Below, in pieces: positions 52,819 to 62,054 of a stretch of 64,000 nt of DNA. How positions within the stretch are numbered: the stretch's first letter is position 1; every line of letters begins with the position of its first letter. The position numbers were made by a program, and so were the translations under genes. The DNA is from Streptococcus infantis SK970 (GTDB lineage Bacteria; Bacillota; Bacilli; Lactobacillales; Streptococcaceae), in the NCBI GenBank assembly GCA_000223255.2, contig AFUT01000003.1, forward strand, positions 186,001-250,000. The letters run 5' to 3'. The notes beneath the pieces are model-generated. The model did no database searches and had not been told where the DNA came from. It worked only from the letters and a program-made list of their open reading frames with translations.

Positions 52819-53226
52819 TTAAATTAATCCTTGAGCTTGACGCCATTTTTCATAATTTTCGATATCAATGCTAACCATATTCATACAAAGTCCTAGAACA
52901 GCCATATCATCCAAGAAGCCTGCTAACGGAATAAAATCTGGAATAATGTCAATTGGGGAAAGGAAATAAATAAGTGCGCTTAAAACGGCTAAAATAGTCC
53001 CATAAGGAACCGTGGTGTATTTCCCTTGAACATAATTTTTCACTAAAGAAATCATGACTGGGATCATTGTAAATTTCTTACCAACCAATGGCATCTCTTT
53101 AATTTTTTGCTCCAAACGGTACAAAAAATCATCTAATTCATCTTTATCGTTTAATAAGGCCTCAGATTGCGCATAGCCACTTTCAAGAGCTTCTTTAACT
53201 TGCTCTTCACTTAGATTTTCAGACAT
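52819..53226 (-). CDS. DUF1232 (YkvA) family membrane protein
   Basis: A 135-residue protein. The N-terminal half is charged and helical (LSEEQVKEALESGYAQSEAL), and the C-terminal half has the DUF1232 signature LSALIYFLSPIDIIPDFIPL followed by GFLDDMAVLGLCM. Members of this family are membrane-associated and poorly characterised. It lies 33 bases downstream of parE with a good SD (GGAGG), so it is likely part of the parE transcript. Confidence 0.87.
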   Translation of the reverse strand: MSENLSEEQVKEALESGYAQSEALLNDKDELDDFLYRLEQKIKEMPLVGKKFTMIPVMISLVKNYVQGKYTTVPYGTILAVLSALIYFLSPIDIIPDFIPLAGFLDDMAVLGLCMNMVSIDIENYEKWRQAQGLI

Positions 53227-53259
53227 ATCTTGTCCTCCATTTGTATTTATATCCTAATT

Positions 53260-55201
53260 TTAAAACACAGTCGCTTCTTCCAGCGTAAACTTGACATTAT
53301 CTTCAATCCACTTACGGCGTGGTTCGACCTTATCTCCCATGAGGACGTTTACGCGGCGTTCTGCGCGTGCTAAGTCTTCAATCGTGACACGAATGAGAGT
53401 TCGAGTTTCTGGATTCATGGTTGTTTCCCAGAGTTGGTCCGCGTTCATCTCACCAAGACCTTTATATCGTTGGAGTGTTGCGCCTTTGCCAAACTGCTTG
53501 CGAAGTTCTTCTAGCTCTCCGTCCGTCCAAGCGTAGGCCACTTCTTCTTTCTTGCCTTTCCCTTTGGACATCTTGTAAAGAGGCGGAAGGGCGATATAGA
53601 CATGTCCTGCCTCGACTAGTGGACGCATGTAGCGATAAAAGAAGGTTAAGAGAAGGGTTTGAATGTGGGCACCATCGGTGTCCGCATCGGTCATGATAAT
53701 AATCTTGTCATAGTTGGCATCTTCAAGAGAGAAGTCTGCCCCCACACCAGCTCCGATGGTATAAATCATGGTGTTGATTTCTTCGTTTTTGAGGATATCT
53801 GCCATCTTGGCCTTGGCTGTATTGATGACCTTACCACGAAGAGGCAAAATAGCCTGAAATTTGCGGTCACGACCTTGTTTGGCAGATCCACCGGCAGAAT
53901 CACCCTCGACTAAGTAGAGTTCGTTCTTAGCTGGATTTTTAGACTGGGCTGGGGTTAATTTACCAGAAAGTAAGCCCTTGTCCTTTTTGTTTTCTTGCCA
54001 TTTCGGCTCTCATCACGCGCTTTACGAGCCGCTTCACGGGCATCATGAGCCTTGATAGCTTTACGAATCAGATTTGAAGCCAATTCCCCATTTTCCATAA
54101 GGAAGAAAGTCAGTTTTTCAGCAACAATACTATCAACGATTGGACGAGCTAGTGGACTTCCAAGTTTGTCCTTAGTCTGTCCTTCAAACTGAAGATGTTC
54201 TTCCGGAACCAAGATAGAAAGAACGGCCGCCAAACCTTCACGGTAATCTGACCCTTCAAGATTTTTATCTTTTTCTTTGAGAAGCCCCGTCTTACGTGCA
54301 TAGTCATTCATAACCTTGGTAATGGCTGACTTGAGTCCTGTCTCATGCGTTCCACCGTCTTTGGTACGGACGTTATTGACAAAGGACAAGATGTTATCTG
54401 AAAATCCATCATTATACTGGAGGGCTACTTCTACTTGGAAACCATTGTCTTCCCCTTCAAAGTAAAGGACTGGCGTCAAGGTTTCCTTGTCTTCGTTAAG
54501 ATAAGAAACAAAGTCCTGTACCCCATTCTCATAATGGAACTCGATTGCTTCATCTGTTCGCTTGTCCGTTAATGACAAGGTTACATTCTTCAAGAGAAAT
54601 GCTGACTCATTGAGACGCTCTGAAATGGTATTGTACTTAAAGTCTGTCGTAGAAAAGATACTTGCATCTGGCATGAAGGTCACTTTGGTACCTGTTTTAG
54701 ACTTAGGTGCCGTTCCAGCCTTTTCAAGAGTGGTAACTGGCTTTCCTCCATTTTCAAAACGTTGTCTATAAACTGCTCCATCACGAGTAATTTCTACCTC
54801 TAACCAACTAGAGAGGGCATTAACGACAGAAGATCCAACCCCGTGGAGACCTCCTGATGTCTTATAACCACCCTGACCGAATTTTCCTCCGGCGTGAAGG
54901 ATGGTAAAGATAACCTCAACCGTTGGAATTCCCATAGCGTGCATTCCAGTCGGCATTCCACGTCCATGGTCTTGAACCGTTAAACTTCCGTCTTTATTAA
55001 TGGTCACATCAATCCGGTCACCAAATCCAGACAAGGCCTCATCGACAGCATTATCGACGATTTCCCAGACAAGGTGGTGGAGACCAGCACCGTCAGTCGA
55101 TCCGATATACATCCCTGGACGTTTACGGACCGCATCCAACCCTTCTAACACCTGAATGGCATCATCATTATAATTGTTAATATTGATTTCCTTTTTGACA
55201 C
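53260..55201 (-). pseudogene. parE: DNA topoisomerase IV subunit B, frameshifted in this sequence
   Basis: Two lesions split the gene. Start is a GTG at 55199-55201 (VSKKEININNYNDDAIQVLE after repair) with AGGAGG 6 bases upstream; a base is missing from the T run at 55192-55196. The middle frame holds the GHKL ATPase motifs (EIVDNAVDEALSGFGD; GRGMPTG; GGKFGQGGYKTSGGLHGVG). A second base is missing at 53990-53993, after which the TOPRIM domain follows: [19 protein letters not shown] and [14 protein letters not shown]. The repaired length is 1944 bases, 647 residues, the normal size. The QRDR motif EGDSAGG is unmutated. Since parE is essential, these are almost surely sequence errors. Confidence 0.94.
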
Positions 55202-55322
55202 AAGGAACCTCCTATTTGTTCATCTTTACTATTTTACAGGTTTTCTAGGGATTTTGCAAAGTTTTTCTAGTTAAAAAGCCTATTCCCAAGTCTTTTTTAG
55301 GAAAAACATCACCCATCTCTAT

Positions 55323-55354
55323 CAAAAAAAGAAACCAAGACAAAATCTTAGTTT
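55323..55354 (-). terminator. Terminator of the amino acid ABC operon
   Basis: On the minus strand AAACTAAGA and TCTTGGTTT pair (with wobble), followed by a run of seven T. It overlaps the stop codon of the binding-protein gene. Confidence 0.75.
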
Positions 55355-56190
55355 TCTTTTCCTTTAATTTGATTTGTAGCCACATCTTCACCAAACCATT
55401 TCTTGCTTATTTCTTGGAATTTACCTTCTTGATAGAGTTCCACAAAAGCTTTATTCAAATTTGCTAGCAAGGTCTTATCAGCTGGTCTCACACCAACTGC
55501 AAAAGACTCGCTCTCAAAACCAGCAGGAAAAATCTCATACTGGTCTAAAATTCCTTCAGTTTCAAGATAATAATTGGCGTAAACACGGTCAATTAAAAGG
55601 GCATCAATCCGATCATTTTGCAAGTCAATCAAAGCTTCGTTAAAACTCTGATATTGGTTGGCTTTTTGATCTTTTACGATGTTTTTCAAGAGTTCTGGTT
55701 GGGCTTCGAAATCTATATAACCAGAAGATCCTGCCTGGGCACCCAAAACCTTGCCTGTCATATCAGACACTGATTGTATATTCTGAGATTTCTTAGAGAC
55801 TAGAACCTGCTGATTCTCCATGTAAGGAATGGTAAAAGCAACCTTCTCACGGCGTTCATCAGTCGCTGAATATCCATTCCAGATAGCATCAATAGTGCCG
55901 TTTTGAAGTTCGGTTTCCTTCATGTCCCAATCAATGGGTTGAAACTGTACCTTGAAACCAAGTTTCTCAGAAACAGCCTGTGCTAAATCAATGTCAAATC
56001 CAGCATATTGTCCATTCTTTTCTTCAAAGCCCATGGGAACAAAGGTATTGTCAAACCCGATGGTAATTGTACCCTGTTCTTGGTATTTGTCCCAATTATC
56101 GACTTTGGGATCACTAGCTTTTTGTGTGCATCCTACCAGGAAAAAAGCCAGAAAGAATACCAAAACAAGGCTGATTTTCTTTCGATTCAT
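55348..56190 (-). CDS. Polar amino acid ABC transporter, substrate-binding lipoprotein
   Basis: A 280-residue lipoprotein. The signal peptide ends in a lipobox LVGC, so C21 is acylated. The mature part is a type II periplasmic-binding fold (family 3): GTITIGFDNTFVPMGFEEKN at the start, then GFDIDLAQAVSEKLGFKVQF, the amino acid binding loop. It delivers the substrate to the permease encoded two genes upstream in the same operon. Which amino acid (cystine, glutamine or other) is not clear. Confidence 0.92.
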   Translation of the reverse strand: MNRKKISLVLVFFLAFFLVGCTQKASDPKVDNWDKYQEQGTITIGFDNTFVPMGFEEKNGQYAGFDIDLAQAVSEKLGFKVQFQPIDWDMKETELQNGTIDAIWNGYSATDERREKVAFTIPYMENQQVLVSKKSQNIQSVSDMTGKVLGAQAGSSGYIDFEAQPELLKNIVKDQKANQYQSFNEALIDLQNDRIDALLIDRVYANYYLETEGILDQYEIFPAGFESESFAVGVRPADKTLLANLNKAFVELYQEGKFQEISKKWFGEDVATNQIKGKEN

Positions 56191-56199
56191 CGATACCTC

Positions 56200-56828
56200 C
56201 TACTTAGGCTCTACTTTGAGAATCTGGTCAGCAATATTCTCTGCAAACTGGAGATCGTGAGTCACGACAATCTGAGTCATGCCTAATTCTCGATTTTGTA
56301 GAATCAGTTTTTCAACCTCGAGACGCAACTCCGGATCAAGAGCTGAAGTTGGTTCGTCATAACCAATCACTTCTGGATCGATCATCATAGCGCGTGCTAA
56401 GGCAACCCGTTGCTTTTGACCACCAGATAATGAGTATGGATAAGCATCCGCATGAGCTTCAAGTCCCAGACGAGTTAATAAGTCGACCGCCTTCTTCTTA
56501 GCATCTGCTTCAGACATCCCCATAGTCTTGATAGGTGACAAAATCAAGTTTTCCATAACGGATAAGTGAGGAAAAAGTTGAAAATCTTGAAAAACAAAAC
56601 CTAATAAGTGACGCTTTTCAAGTTCATCCAAAGGTAAGCATTCTCCATTATAAAAAATCTCACCTGAATCAATGGTTTCAAGTCCAGCCAACATTCTAAG
56701 CAAGGTTGTCTTTCCACCACCAGAAGGTCCAACGATAGCCAAAATCTGCTTTTCAGGAATTGTTAAACTGAAATTGGATAAAATTTCTTTTTTCCAAATT
56801 TTTTGCTGATATTTCTTAACTCTAACAT
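56200..56828 (-). pseudogene. Amino acid ABC transporter ATPase, frameshifted in this sequence
   Basis: The ATPase of the polar amino acid importer. The long frame from 56742 begins at Walker A (VGPSGGGKTTLLRMLAGLET), which is too late for a real start. The N-terminus MLELRNISKKFGKKEILSNF starts at 56828 in another frame and joins if one base is added to the T run at 56788-56793. The signature is YSLSGGQKQRVALARAMM and Walker B is EVIGYDEPTSALDPEL. The repaired protein is 209 residues, short for GlnQ-type proteins but complete in motifs. It lies between the permease and binding-protein genes. Confidence 0.9.
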
Positions 56829-56838
56829 GGTTAACCTC

Positions 56839-57480
56839 CTATCTATAGTAGCTGAACTTCTTCTCAAGTTTCTTAGCTAGGATTGTAACGATACCAATCA
56901 TAAGAAGATAGATAGCTCCTGCTAGAAACATTGGAATCAAGCTCGCATCACGATTGGCTGCAGTACGACTAGCTAGGATTAAATCTGAAATACCGAGTGC
57001 ATAGACCAAAGAAGTATCTTTAACCAAACTCATAACCTCGTTAAATACACTTGGTAAAACAATCTTAGTGACCTGAGGCAAGATAATATAGCGGACGGTA
57101 TCGATAGGTTTGAATTTCAAGACCTTAGCTGCTTCATATTGTCCTTGAGGGATGGTTGCAATCCCTCCACGGAATATTTCTGCAAAATAGGCTGCATAAT
57201 TAAGCGTGAAGGCAATAATCGCTGCCGGCACACGATCTAATCGAATTCCGATACTTGGCAGAACATAGTAGATAAAGATTAACTGCAAGAGTAACGGTGT
57301 CCCACGCATCACCCAGATATAAACATCAATCATGTAATGGAGGGGTTTCCAATGCACCTGCAAACAAAAGGCAACCAAAATGCCTAAAGGGATTGAAAAA
57401 AGCAAGACCAGTGCAAAGACTTGTAAGGTCATTGTCGCACCGCTCAATAAACTTGGTAATATCTCAAATAAGTAAGACAT
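56839..57480 (-). CDS. Polar amino acid ABC transporter permease
   Basis: A 213-residue permease of the HisM/GlnP type with about five membrane helices. It begins [20 protein letters not shown], has the EAA loop [20 protein letters not shown] and the [14 protein letters not shown] segment typical of the family. The start at 57480 is fixed by an AGGAGG upstream; an ATG at 57555 is rejected. It is the first gene of a permease-ATPase-binding protein operon. Confidence 0.92.
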   Translation of the reverse strand: MSYLFEILPSLLSGATMTLQVFALVLLFSIPLGILVAFCLQVHWKPLHYMIDVYIWVMRGTPLLLQLIFIYYVLPSIGIRLDRVPAAIIAFTLNYAAYFAEIFRGGIATIPQGQYEAAKVLKFKPIDTVRYIILPQVTKIVLPSVFNEVMSLVKDTSLVYALGISDLILASRTAANRDASLIPMFLAGAIYLLMIGIVTILAKKLEKKFSYYR

Positions 57481-57661
57481 ATTCCACCTCCTAAAAATAA
57501 TTGTTCCCATTATAGCATAAATAAACACAAAATCAAGTTTTTCAGAAATTTTCATGAATTTTTAAAACTTTGGTCTTTATTTTTGAATAAAAATGGTACT
57601 CATGATAAACTTATCAACTTTGATAAAGTATCAGATGTCACAGCTAGTAAACAGATTCAGT

Positions 57662-57690
57662 TTCGTTTCTCTCCTAATTCATGGTATAAT
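57662..57690 (+). promoter_or_regulatory. Extended -10 promoter giving a leaderless plsY mRNA
   Basis: TG-G-TATAAT at 57682-57690 lies six bases before the ATG at 57697, so the normal start point would be the A of the ATG. The -35 region (TTCGTT, 57662-57667) is poor. No SD lies upstream of the ATG. Confidence 0.65.
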
Positions 57691-57696
57691 AGAAAC

Positions 57697-58337
57697 ATGA
57701 TGACAATAGTATTATTAATTTTAGCTTATTTATTAGGTTCAATTCCTTCAGGCTTGTGGATTGGACAAATCTTCTTTAACATCAATCTAAGAGAACATGG
57801 ATCTGGTAATACTGGAACGACCAACACCTTCCGAATCTTAGGCAAAAAGGCTGGAATGGCAACCTTTGTAATTGATTTCTTTAAAGGTACTTTGGCCACT
57901 CTACTTCCACTAATCTTCCATATACAGGGAATTTCACCAATCGTCTTTGGACTTCTAGCAGTCATTGGCCACACCTTCCCTGTCTTTGCCAAATTTAAGG
58001 GTGGCAAGGCTGTCGCTACCAGCGCAGGAGTTATTTTTGGATTTGCTCCTCTCTTTTGCCTCTACCTTGCAGTCATTTTCTTTGGAATCCTTTATCTGGG
58101 AAGTATGATTTCCCTCTCTAGTATATCAGCTGCTATTGCTGCAATTATTGGAGTTCTTCTATTTCCTCTCTTTGGATTTATCTTGAGTAGTTATGACCTA
58201 CTTTTCACTGTGATTATTATTGGTCTTGCTAGTCTAGTAATTGTACGCCACAAGGACAATATCAAACGGATCCAAAATAAAACAGAAAATCTCATTCCTT
58301 GGGGACTTAACCTAACGCACCAAGAACCAAAAAATAA
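57697..58337 (+). CDS. plsY: Acyl-phosphate:glycerol-3-phosphate acyltransferase PlsY (stop codon shifted out by one base)
   Basis: The membrane enzyme making lysophosphatidic acid from acyl-phosphate and glycerol-3-phosphate. It begins [20 protein letters not shown]. Three catalytic loops are visible: [31 protein letters not shown] and [20 protein letters not shown]. As read, the frame runs past the normal end into the terminator and the next gene to 58437 (ending NSFTKEGC). Adding one A to the run at 58329-58334 restores an end EPKK and a stop at 58335-58337, giving 213 residues, the usual length. An ATG at 57700 is an alternative start. In S. pneumoniae the gene also lies upstream of parE. 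Confidence 0.93.
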
Positions 58338-58367
58338 AACGTCAGTTTCAACTGACGCTTTTTTTAT
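58336..58367. terminator. Bidirectional terminator between plsY and nupQ
   Basis: ACGTCAGTT and AACTGACGC around a short loop, followed by seven T on the plus side and an A/T-rich stretch on the other, between convergent genes. Confidence 0.9.
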
Positions 58368-58368
58368 G

Positions 58369-59324
58369 TTATTTAGACTTGATATAGTTGATACCATCTG
58401 CCTTCGGCGCAACAGCTTTACCAAAGAAGGCTGCTAGGACGACAATGGTCAAGAGATATGGTGCGATTTGCAAGTAAACGGCTGGTACTCCTTGCAAGAA
58501 AGGAAGCTGAGAACCGATAACTGCTAAACTTTGTGATAGTCCAAAGAAGAGACTTGAAAGCATAGCACCAACAGGATTCCATTTACCGAAGATCATAGCA
58601 GCAAGTGCGATAAATCCAGGTCCGACGATGGTTGTAACTGAGAAGTTAACGGAAATTGATTGAGCGTAAATAGCTCCACCGATTCCTCCAAGGAAGCCTG
58701 AAATCACAACTCCAAGATATCTCATCTTGTAGACATTAATTCCCAAAGTATCTGCTGCTTGTGGATGTTCACCAACTGAACGAAGACGAAGTCCAAAGCG
58801 AGTCTTAAAGAGGATAAACCATGCTAAGAATGAGAAGGCAATTGCTAGATAACCAAGTAAACTTGTTGACTTGAAGAAGATATCTCCAATAACTGGGATA
58901 TTAGCCAAAAGAGGAAAATCAAAACGTCCAAATGTTTGCGTTAAGTTATCCGTTTGTCCCTTGTTATAAAGTACCTTCACCAAGAAAACTGCCAAGGCTG
59001 GAGCCATCAAGTTAAGTACGGTACCACTGACAACATGGTCAGCACGAAAATGAATTGTAGCTACTGCGTGAATCAGTGAGAAGATTGCTCCGACCAATCC
59101 ACCAACTAGAAGAGCCAACCAAGGAGTTAATGCTCCCAAATCTTGTGCAAATTCAAGGTTAAAACAACTCCAGAAAAGGCACCCATGACCATGATTCCTT
59201 CAAGACCAACGTTAACAACCCCACCACGTTCGGAGAATACGCCTCCGATACTTGTGAAAATAAGTGGTGCTGAGTAAATCAACATTGAAGAAACCATAAG
59301 GGTTAACATTGTTGTAATCGACAT
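58369..59324 (-). pseudogene. nupQ: Nucleoside ABC transporter permease NupQ, frameshifted in this sequence
   Basis: One missing base at the A run 59161-59164 splits the gene. The N-terminal frame starts at 59324 (MSITTMLTLMVSSMLIYSAP; GGVFSERGGVVNVGLEGIMV, the BPD_transp_2 signature). It joins to the long frame 59139-58369 through the restored VVFNLEFAQDLGALTPWL. The repaired gene is 957 bases, 318 residues, with about nine helices. It forms a heteromeric permease with NupP. The start has AAGGAGG 9 bases upstream. It overlaps nothing but is only 2 bases after the NupP stop codon. Confidence 0.92.
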
Positions 59325-59326
59325 CC

Positions 59327-60385
59327 TTATTTACCTCCTTTAAGTTGTTTTCTTGGTTTGACAAAGCGTTCGATGATGTAGTGAACGCTGACAAAGAAGA
59401 TAATTGAGGCTGTAACGATACTTACAAGCTCAGATGGTACTTGTGCAGCATTCATACCAGGGGCTCCAACTTGAAGAACACTGAAAAGGAAGGCTGCAAA
59501 TAGAATTCCAACTGGTGAGTTTGCAGCAAGTAGACTCACCGCCATACCATTAAATCCAACTGCCAATGATGAACCTTGAACGTATACGTTTTGGAAGGTA
59601 CCAAGTCCTTCTACTGCTCCACCAAGTCCTGCAAGGGCACCAGAAATAATCATTGATAGAATAATGGTGCGTTTGGCTGAAATACCTGCATATTCAGAAG
59701 CATTTGGATTGAGACCAACTGCACGGATTTCAAAACCAAGAGTTGTCTTCTTAAGCAAGAACCAAATAACTGCTACTGCAATGATAGCAAAGAAAATCCC
59801 AATATTCATACGAGAGTTTCCAGTTAACTCAGCAAGCCATGGTGTCTGATAAGTTGCATTTGCACTAACTCGAATGGATGAGTCAGTACTTTGCATAATT
59901 TCTTTAGGGAAGTGGTGAATAAAGGCATTTCCCACATAAAGAACAATGTAGTTCATCATAATGGTTACGATAACCTCAGATGTCCCAAGGTAGGCTCTTA
60001 AGATACCAGGAATGGCACCAACTATCCCTCCCGCAACTAAGGCAATTACAATCGTCGCAAGAATCATCAACGGTCGTGGCAAATCTGGGAAAGAAAGAGC
60101 GAACCAGCCACTCATAACCCAACCTGCGAGAGCTTGTCCTGGAAGACCAACGTTAAAGAAACCAGCACGACTTGCAACTGCAAATCCAAGGGCAATCAGA
60201 ATCAAAGGTCCCATGGCACGGAAGATTTCACCGATTCCACGAACACTACCAAAGGCTGTATAGAACAATTCTTCATAGCCCCAGATTGCATCGTAACCGA
60301 AAATCCACATGACGATGGCTCCGAGTAGAATTCCTAAAATAACAGAAATCAAGGGAACCGAAATTTGTTGTAATTTTTTAGACAT
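59327..60385 (-). CDS. nupP: Nucleoside ABC transporter permease NupP
   Basis: A 352-residue branched-chain-type (BPD_transp_2) permease. It begins MSKKLQQISVPLISVILGIL and has about ten helices, with GFFNVGLPGQALAGWVMSGW and the EAA-like loop ASEYAGISAKRTIILSMIIS. With NupQ, ATPase NupO and lipoprotein NupN (here called BmpA) it imports a broad range of purine and pyrimidine nucleosides in streptococci and lactococci. The start at 60385 overlaps nupO by 8 bases. Confidence 0.92.
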   Translation of the reverse strand: MSKKLQQISVPLISVILGILLGAIVMWIFGYDAIWGYEELFYTAFGSVRGIGEIFRAMGPLILIALGFAVASRAGFFNVGLPGQALAGWVMSGWFALSFPDLPRPLMILATIVIALVAGGIVGAIPGILRAYLGTSEVIVTIMMNYIVLYVGNAFIHHFPKEIMQSTDSSIRVSANATYQTPWLAELTGNSRMNIGIFFAIIAVAVIWFLLKKTTLGFEIRAVGLNPNASEYAGISAKRTIILSMIISGALAGLGGAVEGLGTFQNVYVQGSSLAVGFNGMAVSLLAANSPVGILFAAFLFSVLQVGAPGMNAAQVPSELVSIVTASIIFFVSVHYIIERFVKPRKQLKGGK

Positions 60386-61913
60386 CACTCTTCTCCTTTT
60401 CCAATTCACCACCAGCCATCAAGACACCAAGCTCTTGCTTGTTGGTTGTTTCTGGTGTTACAATCCCTTGAATCTTACCATCATGGATAACAGCAATTCT
60501 ATCAGAGACATTTAGAATCTCATCTAGTTCAAAGCTGACTACAAGGACAGCTTTCCCATTATCACGTTCTTGAATCAAGCGTTTGTGAATGTACTCAATG
60601 GCACCGACGTCCAAACCACGAGTTGGTTGGCTGACGATGAGGAGATCAGGATTTCGATCAACTTCACGAGCGATAATTGCTTTTTGTTGATTTCCTCCAG
60701 AAAGAGCTGAGGCTGGAACAATTTCACTAGCCGCACGCACATCGAATTCTTGCATTAATTGTTTAGCGTAACCAATGATATTGGTGTAATTTAAGATACC
60801 CTTCTTGCTAAGAGGTTCCTTATAGTAGGTTTGAAGAGCAATGTTCTCAGAAATCATCATTTCCAAGACCAAACCATCACGGTGACGGTCTTCAGGAACG
60901 TGGCCCACACTCATTTCTGTAATTTGTCGAGGGTGTAAACCTACGATAGACTGGCCTTTCAACTCCACACTACCAGACTCAATCTTACGGAGTCCAGTGA
61001 TAGCTTGGATCAATTCTGACTGACCATTGCCATCAATCCCAGCAATCCCGACAATCTCACCAGCTCGAACATCGAGTGAGAGATTTTTAACAGCAGGAAC
61101 ACCACGGTTTTCATTGACGACCAAATCTTGAATCGATAGAATAACTTCTTTTGGTTGAGCTTCCTGTTTCTCAGTTTTGAAGGAAACAGAACGTCCTACC
61201 ATCATCTCAGCTAAGTCAGCATTAGTTGCACCAGCAAGCTCTACTGTTTCGATGGATTTACCACGACGGATAACTGTAACACGGTCAGATACAGCACGAA
61301 TCTCATCCAACTTATGGGTAATCAAGATAATTGATTTACCTTCTTTGACCAAGTTCTTCATGATAGCCATCAATTCATCAATTTCTGATGGTGTTAAAAC
61401 AGCAGTCGGTTCGTCAAAGATAAGAATGTCTGCTCCACGATAGAGAGTCTTCAAAATCTCAACACGTTGTTGAGCTCCGACAGAGATATCCGCTACCTTA
61501 GCAGAGGGATCTACCGCCAAACCATAGCGTTCAGACAATTCATTGATTTCTCGAGTTGCGCGAGCAATATCTAGCACACCGTTTTTGGTCAATTCACTTC
61601 CCAAAATGATATTTTCAGCAACAGTGAAAGCTTCTACCAACATAAAGTGCTGGTGAACCATTCCAATTCCTAGGCTAGCTGCTTTTGACGGAGAGTCTAG
61701 TTTTACAACTTGACCGTTAACCACAATTTCACCACTAGTTGGTTCTAGAAGCCCTGCTAGCATGTTCATAAGAGTGGACTTACCAGCTCCATTTTCTCCT
61801 AAAAGTGCATGAATTTCACCTTTACGAAGTTCAAGGTTAATCTTGTCGTTAGCGACAAATTCACCAAAAACTTTGGTAATTTCACGCATTTCAATGACAT
61901 TTTCGTGTGCCAT
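60378..61913 (-). CDS. nupO: Nucleoside ABC transporter ATPase NupO
   Basis: A 511-residue fused double ATPase. The first half has Walker A LLGENGAGKSTLMNMLAGL, signature ADISVGAQQRVEILKTLYRG and Walker B ILIFDEPTAVL. The second half has the degenerate loop AGIDGNGQSELIQAI and LSGGNQQKAIIAREVDRNPD. This layout is that of RbsA/MglA-type ATPases. It overlaps nupP by 8 bases. A long intergenic region with two hairpins separates it from bmpA. Confidence 0.94.
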   Translation of the reverse strand: MAHENVIEMREITKVFGEFVANDKINLELRKGEIHALLGENGAGKSTLMNMLAGLLEPTSGEIVVNGQVVKLDSPSKAASLGIGMVHQHFMLVEAFTVAENIILGSELTKNGVLDIARATREINELSERYGLAVDPSAKVADISVGAQQRVEILKTLYRGADILIFDEPTAVLTPSEIDELMAIMKNLVKEGKSIILITHKLDEIRAVSDRVTVIRRGKSIETVELAGATNADLAEMMVGRSVSFKTEKQEAQPKEVILSIQDLVVNENRGVPAVKNLSLDVRAGEIVGIAGIDGNGQSELIQAITGLRKIESGSVELKGQSIVGLHPRQITEMSVGHVPEDRHRDGLVLEMMISENIALQTYYKEPLSKKGILNYTNIIGYAKQLMQEFDVRAASEIVPASALSGGNQQKAIIAREVDRNPDLLIVSQPTRGLDVGAIEYIHKRLIQERDNGKAVLVVSFELDEILNVSDRIAVIHDGKIQGIVTPETTNKQELGVLMAGGELEKEKSDV

Positions 61914-61978
61914 GTGCTCTTCCTTTCAGAGTTTTATTTTGTTTCAATAAAACCTGCTAAAGATACTTAGCAAGCTCT

Positions 61979-62032
61979 ATTGAGACAAAAACATTTGTCT
62001 CAATTCTTAAAGAAGCGGCCCAAGGCCGCTTC
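61979..62032 (-). terminator. Tandem hairpins between bmpA and nupO
   Basis: Two perfect stems follow the bmpA stop codon. ATTGAGACAAA/TTTGTCTCAAT with a four-base loop is at 61979-62004, and GAAGCGGCC-CAA-GGCCGCTTC is at 62012-62032. The T stretches after each are short, so they probably act as partial terminators and 3'-end stabilisers, giving more binding protein than transporter. Confidence 0.7.
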
Positions 62033-62054
62033 CAAAGAAATGACTTCCATCAAT

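Noticed and set aside
53260..55151. Two separate genes for parE halves
   Set aside because: The ATPase and TOPRIM halves join exactly at a homopolymer and give the normal 647-residue length.
57583..58437. A 284-residue PlsY with long N- and C-terminal extensions
   Set aside because: The N-terminal 38 residues lie upstream of the promoter and the C-terminal 70 are noise read through the terminator after a missing base; the family protein is about 213 residues.
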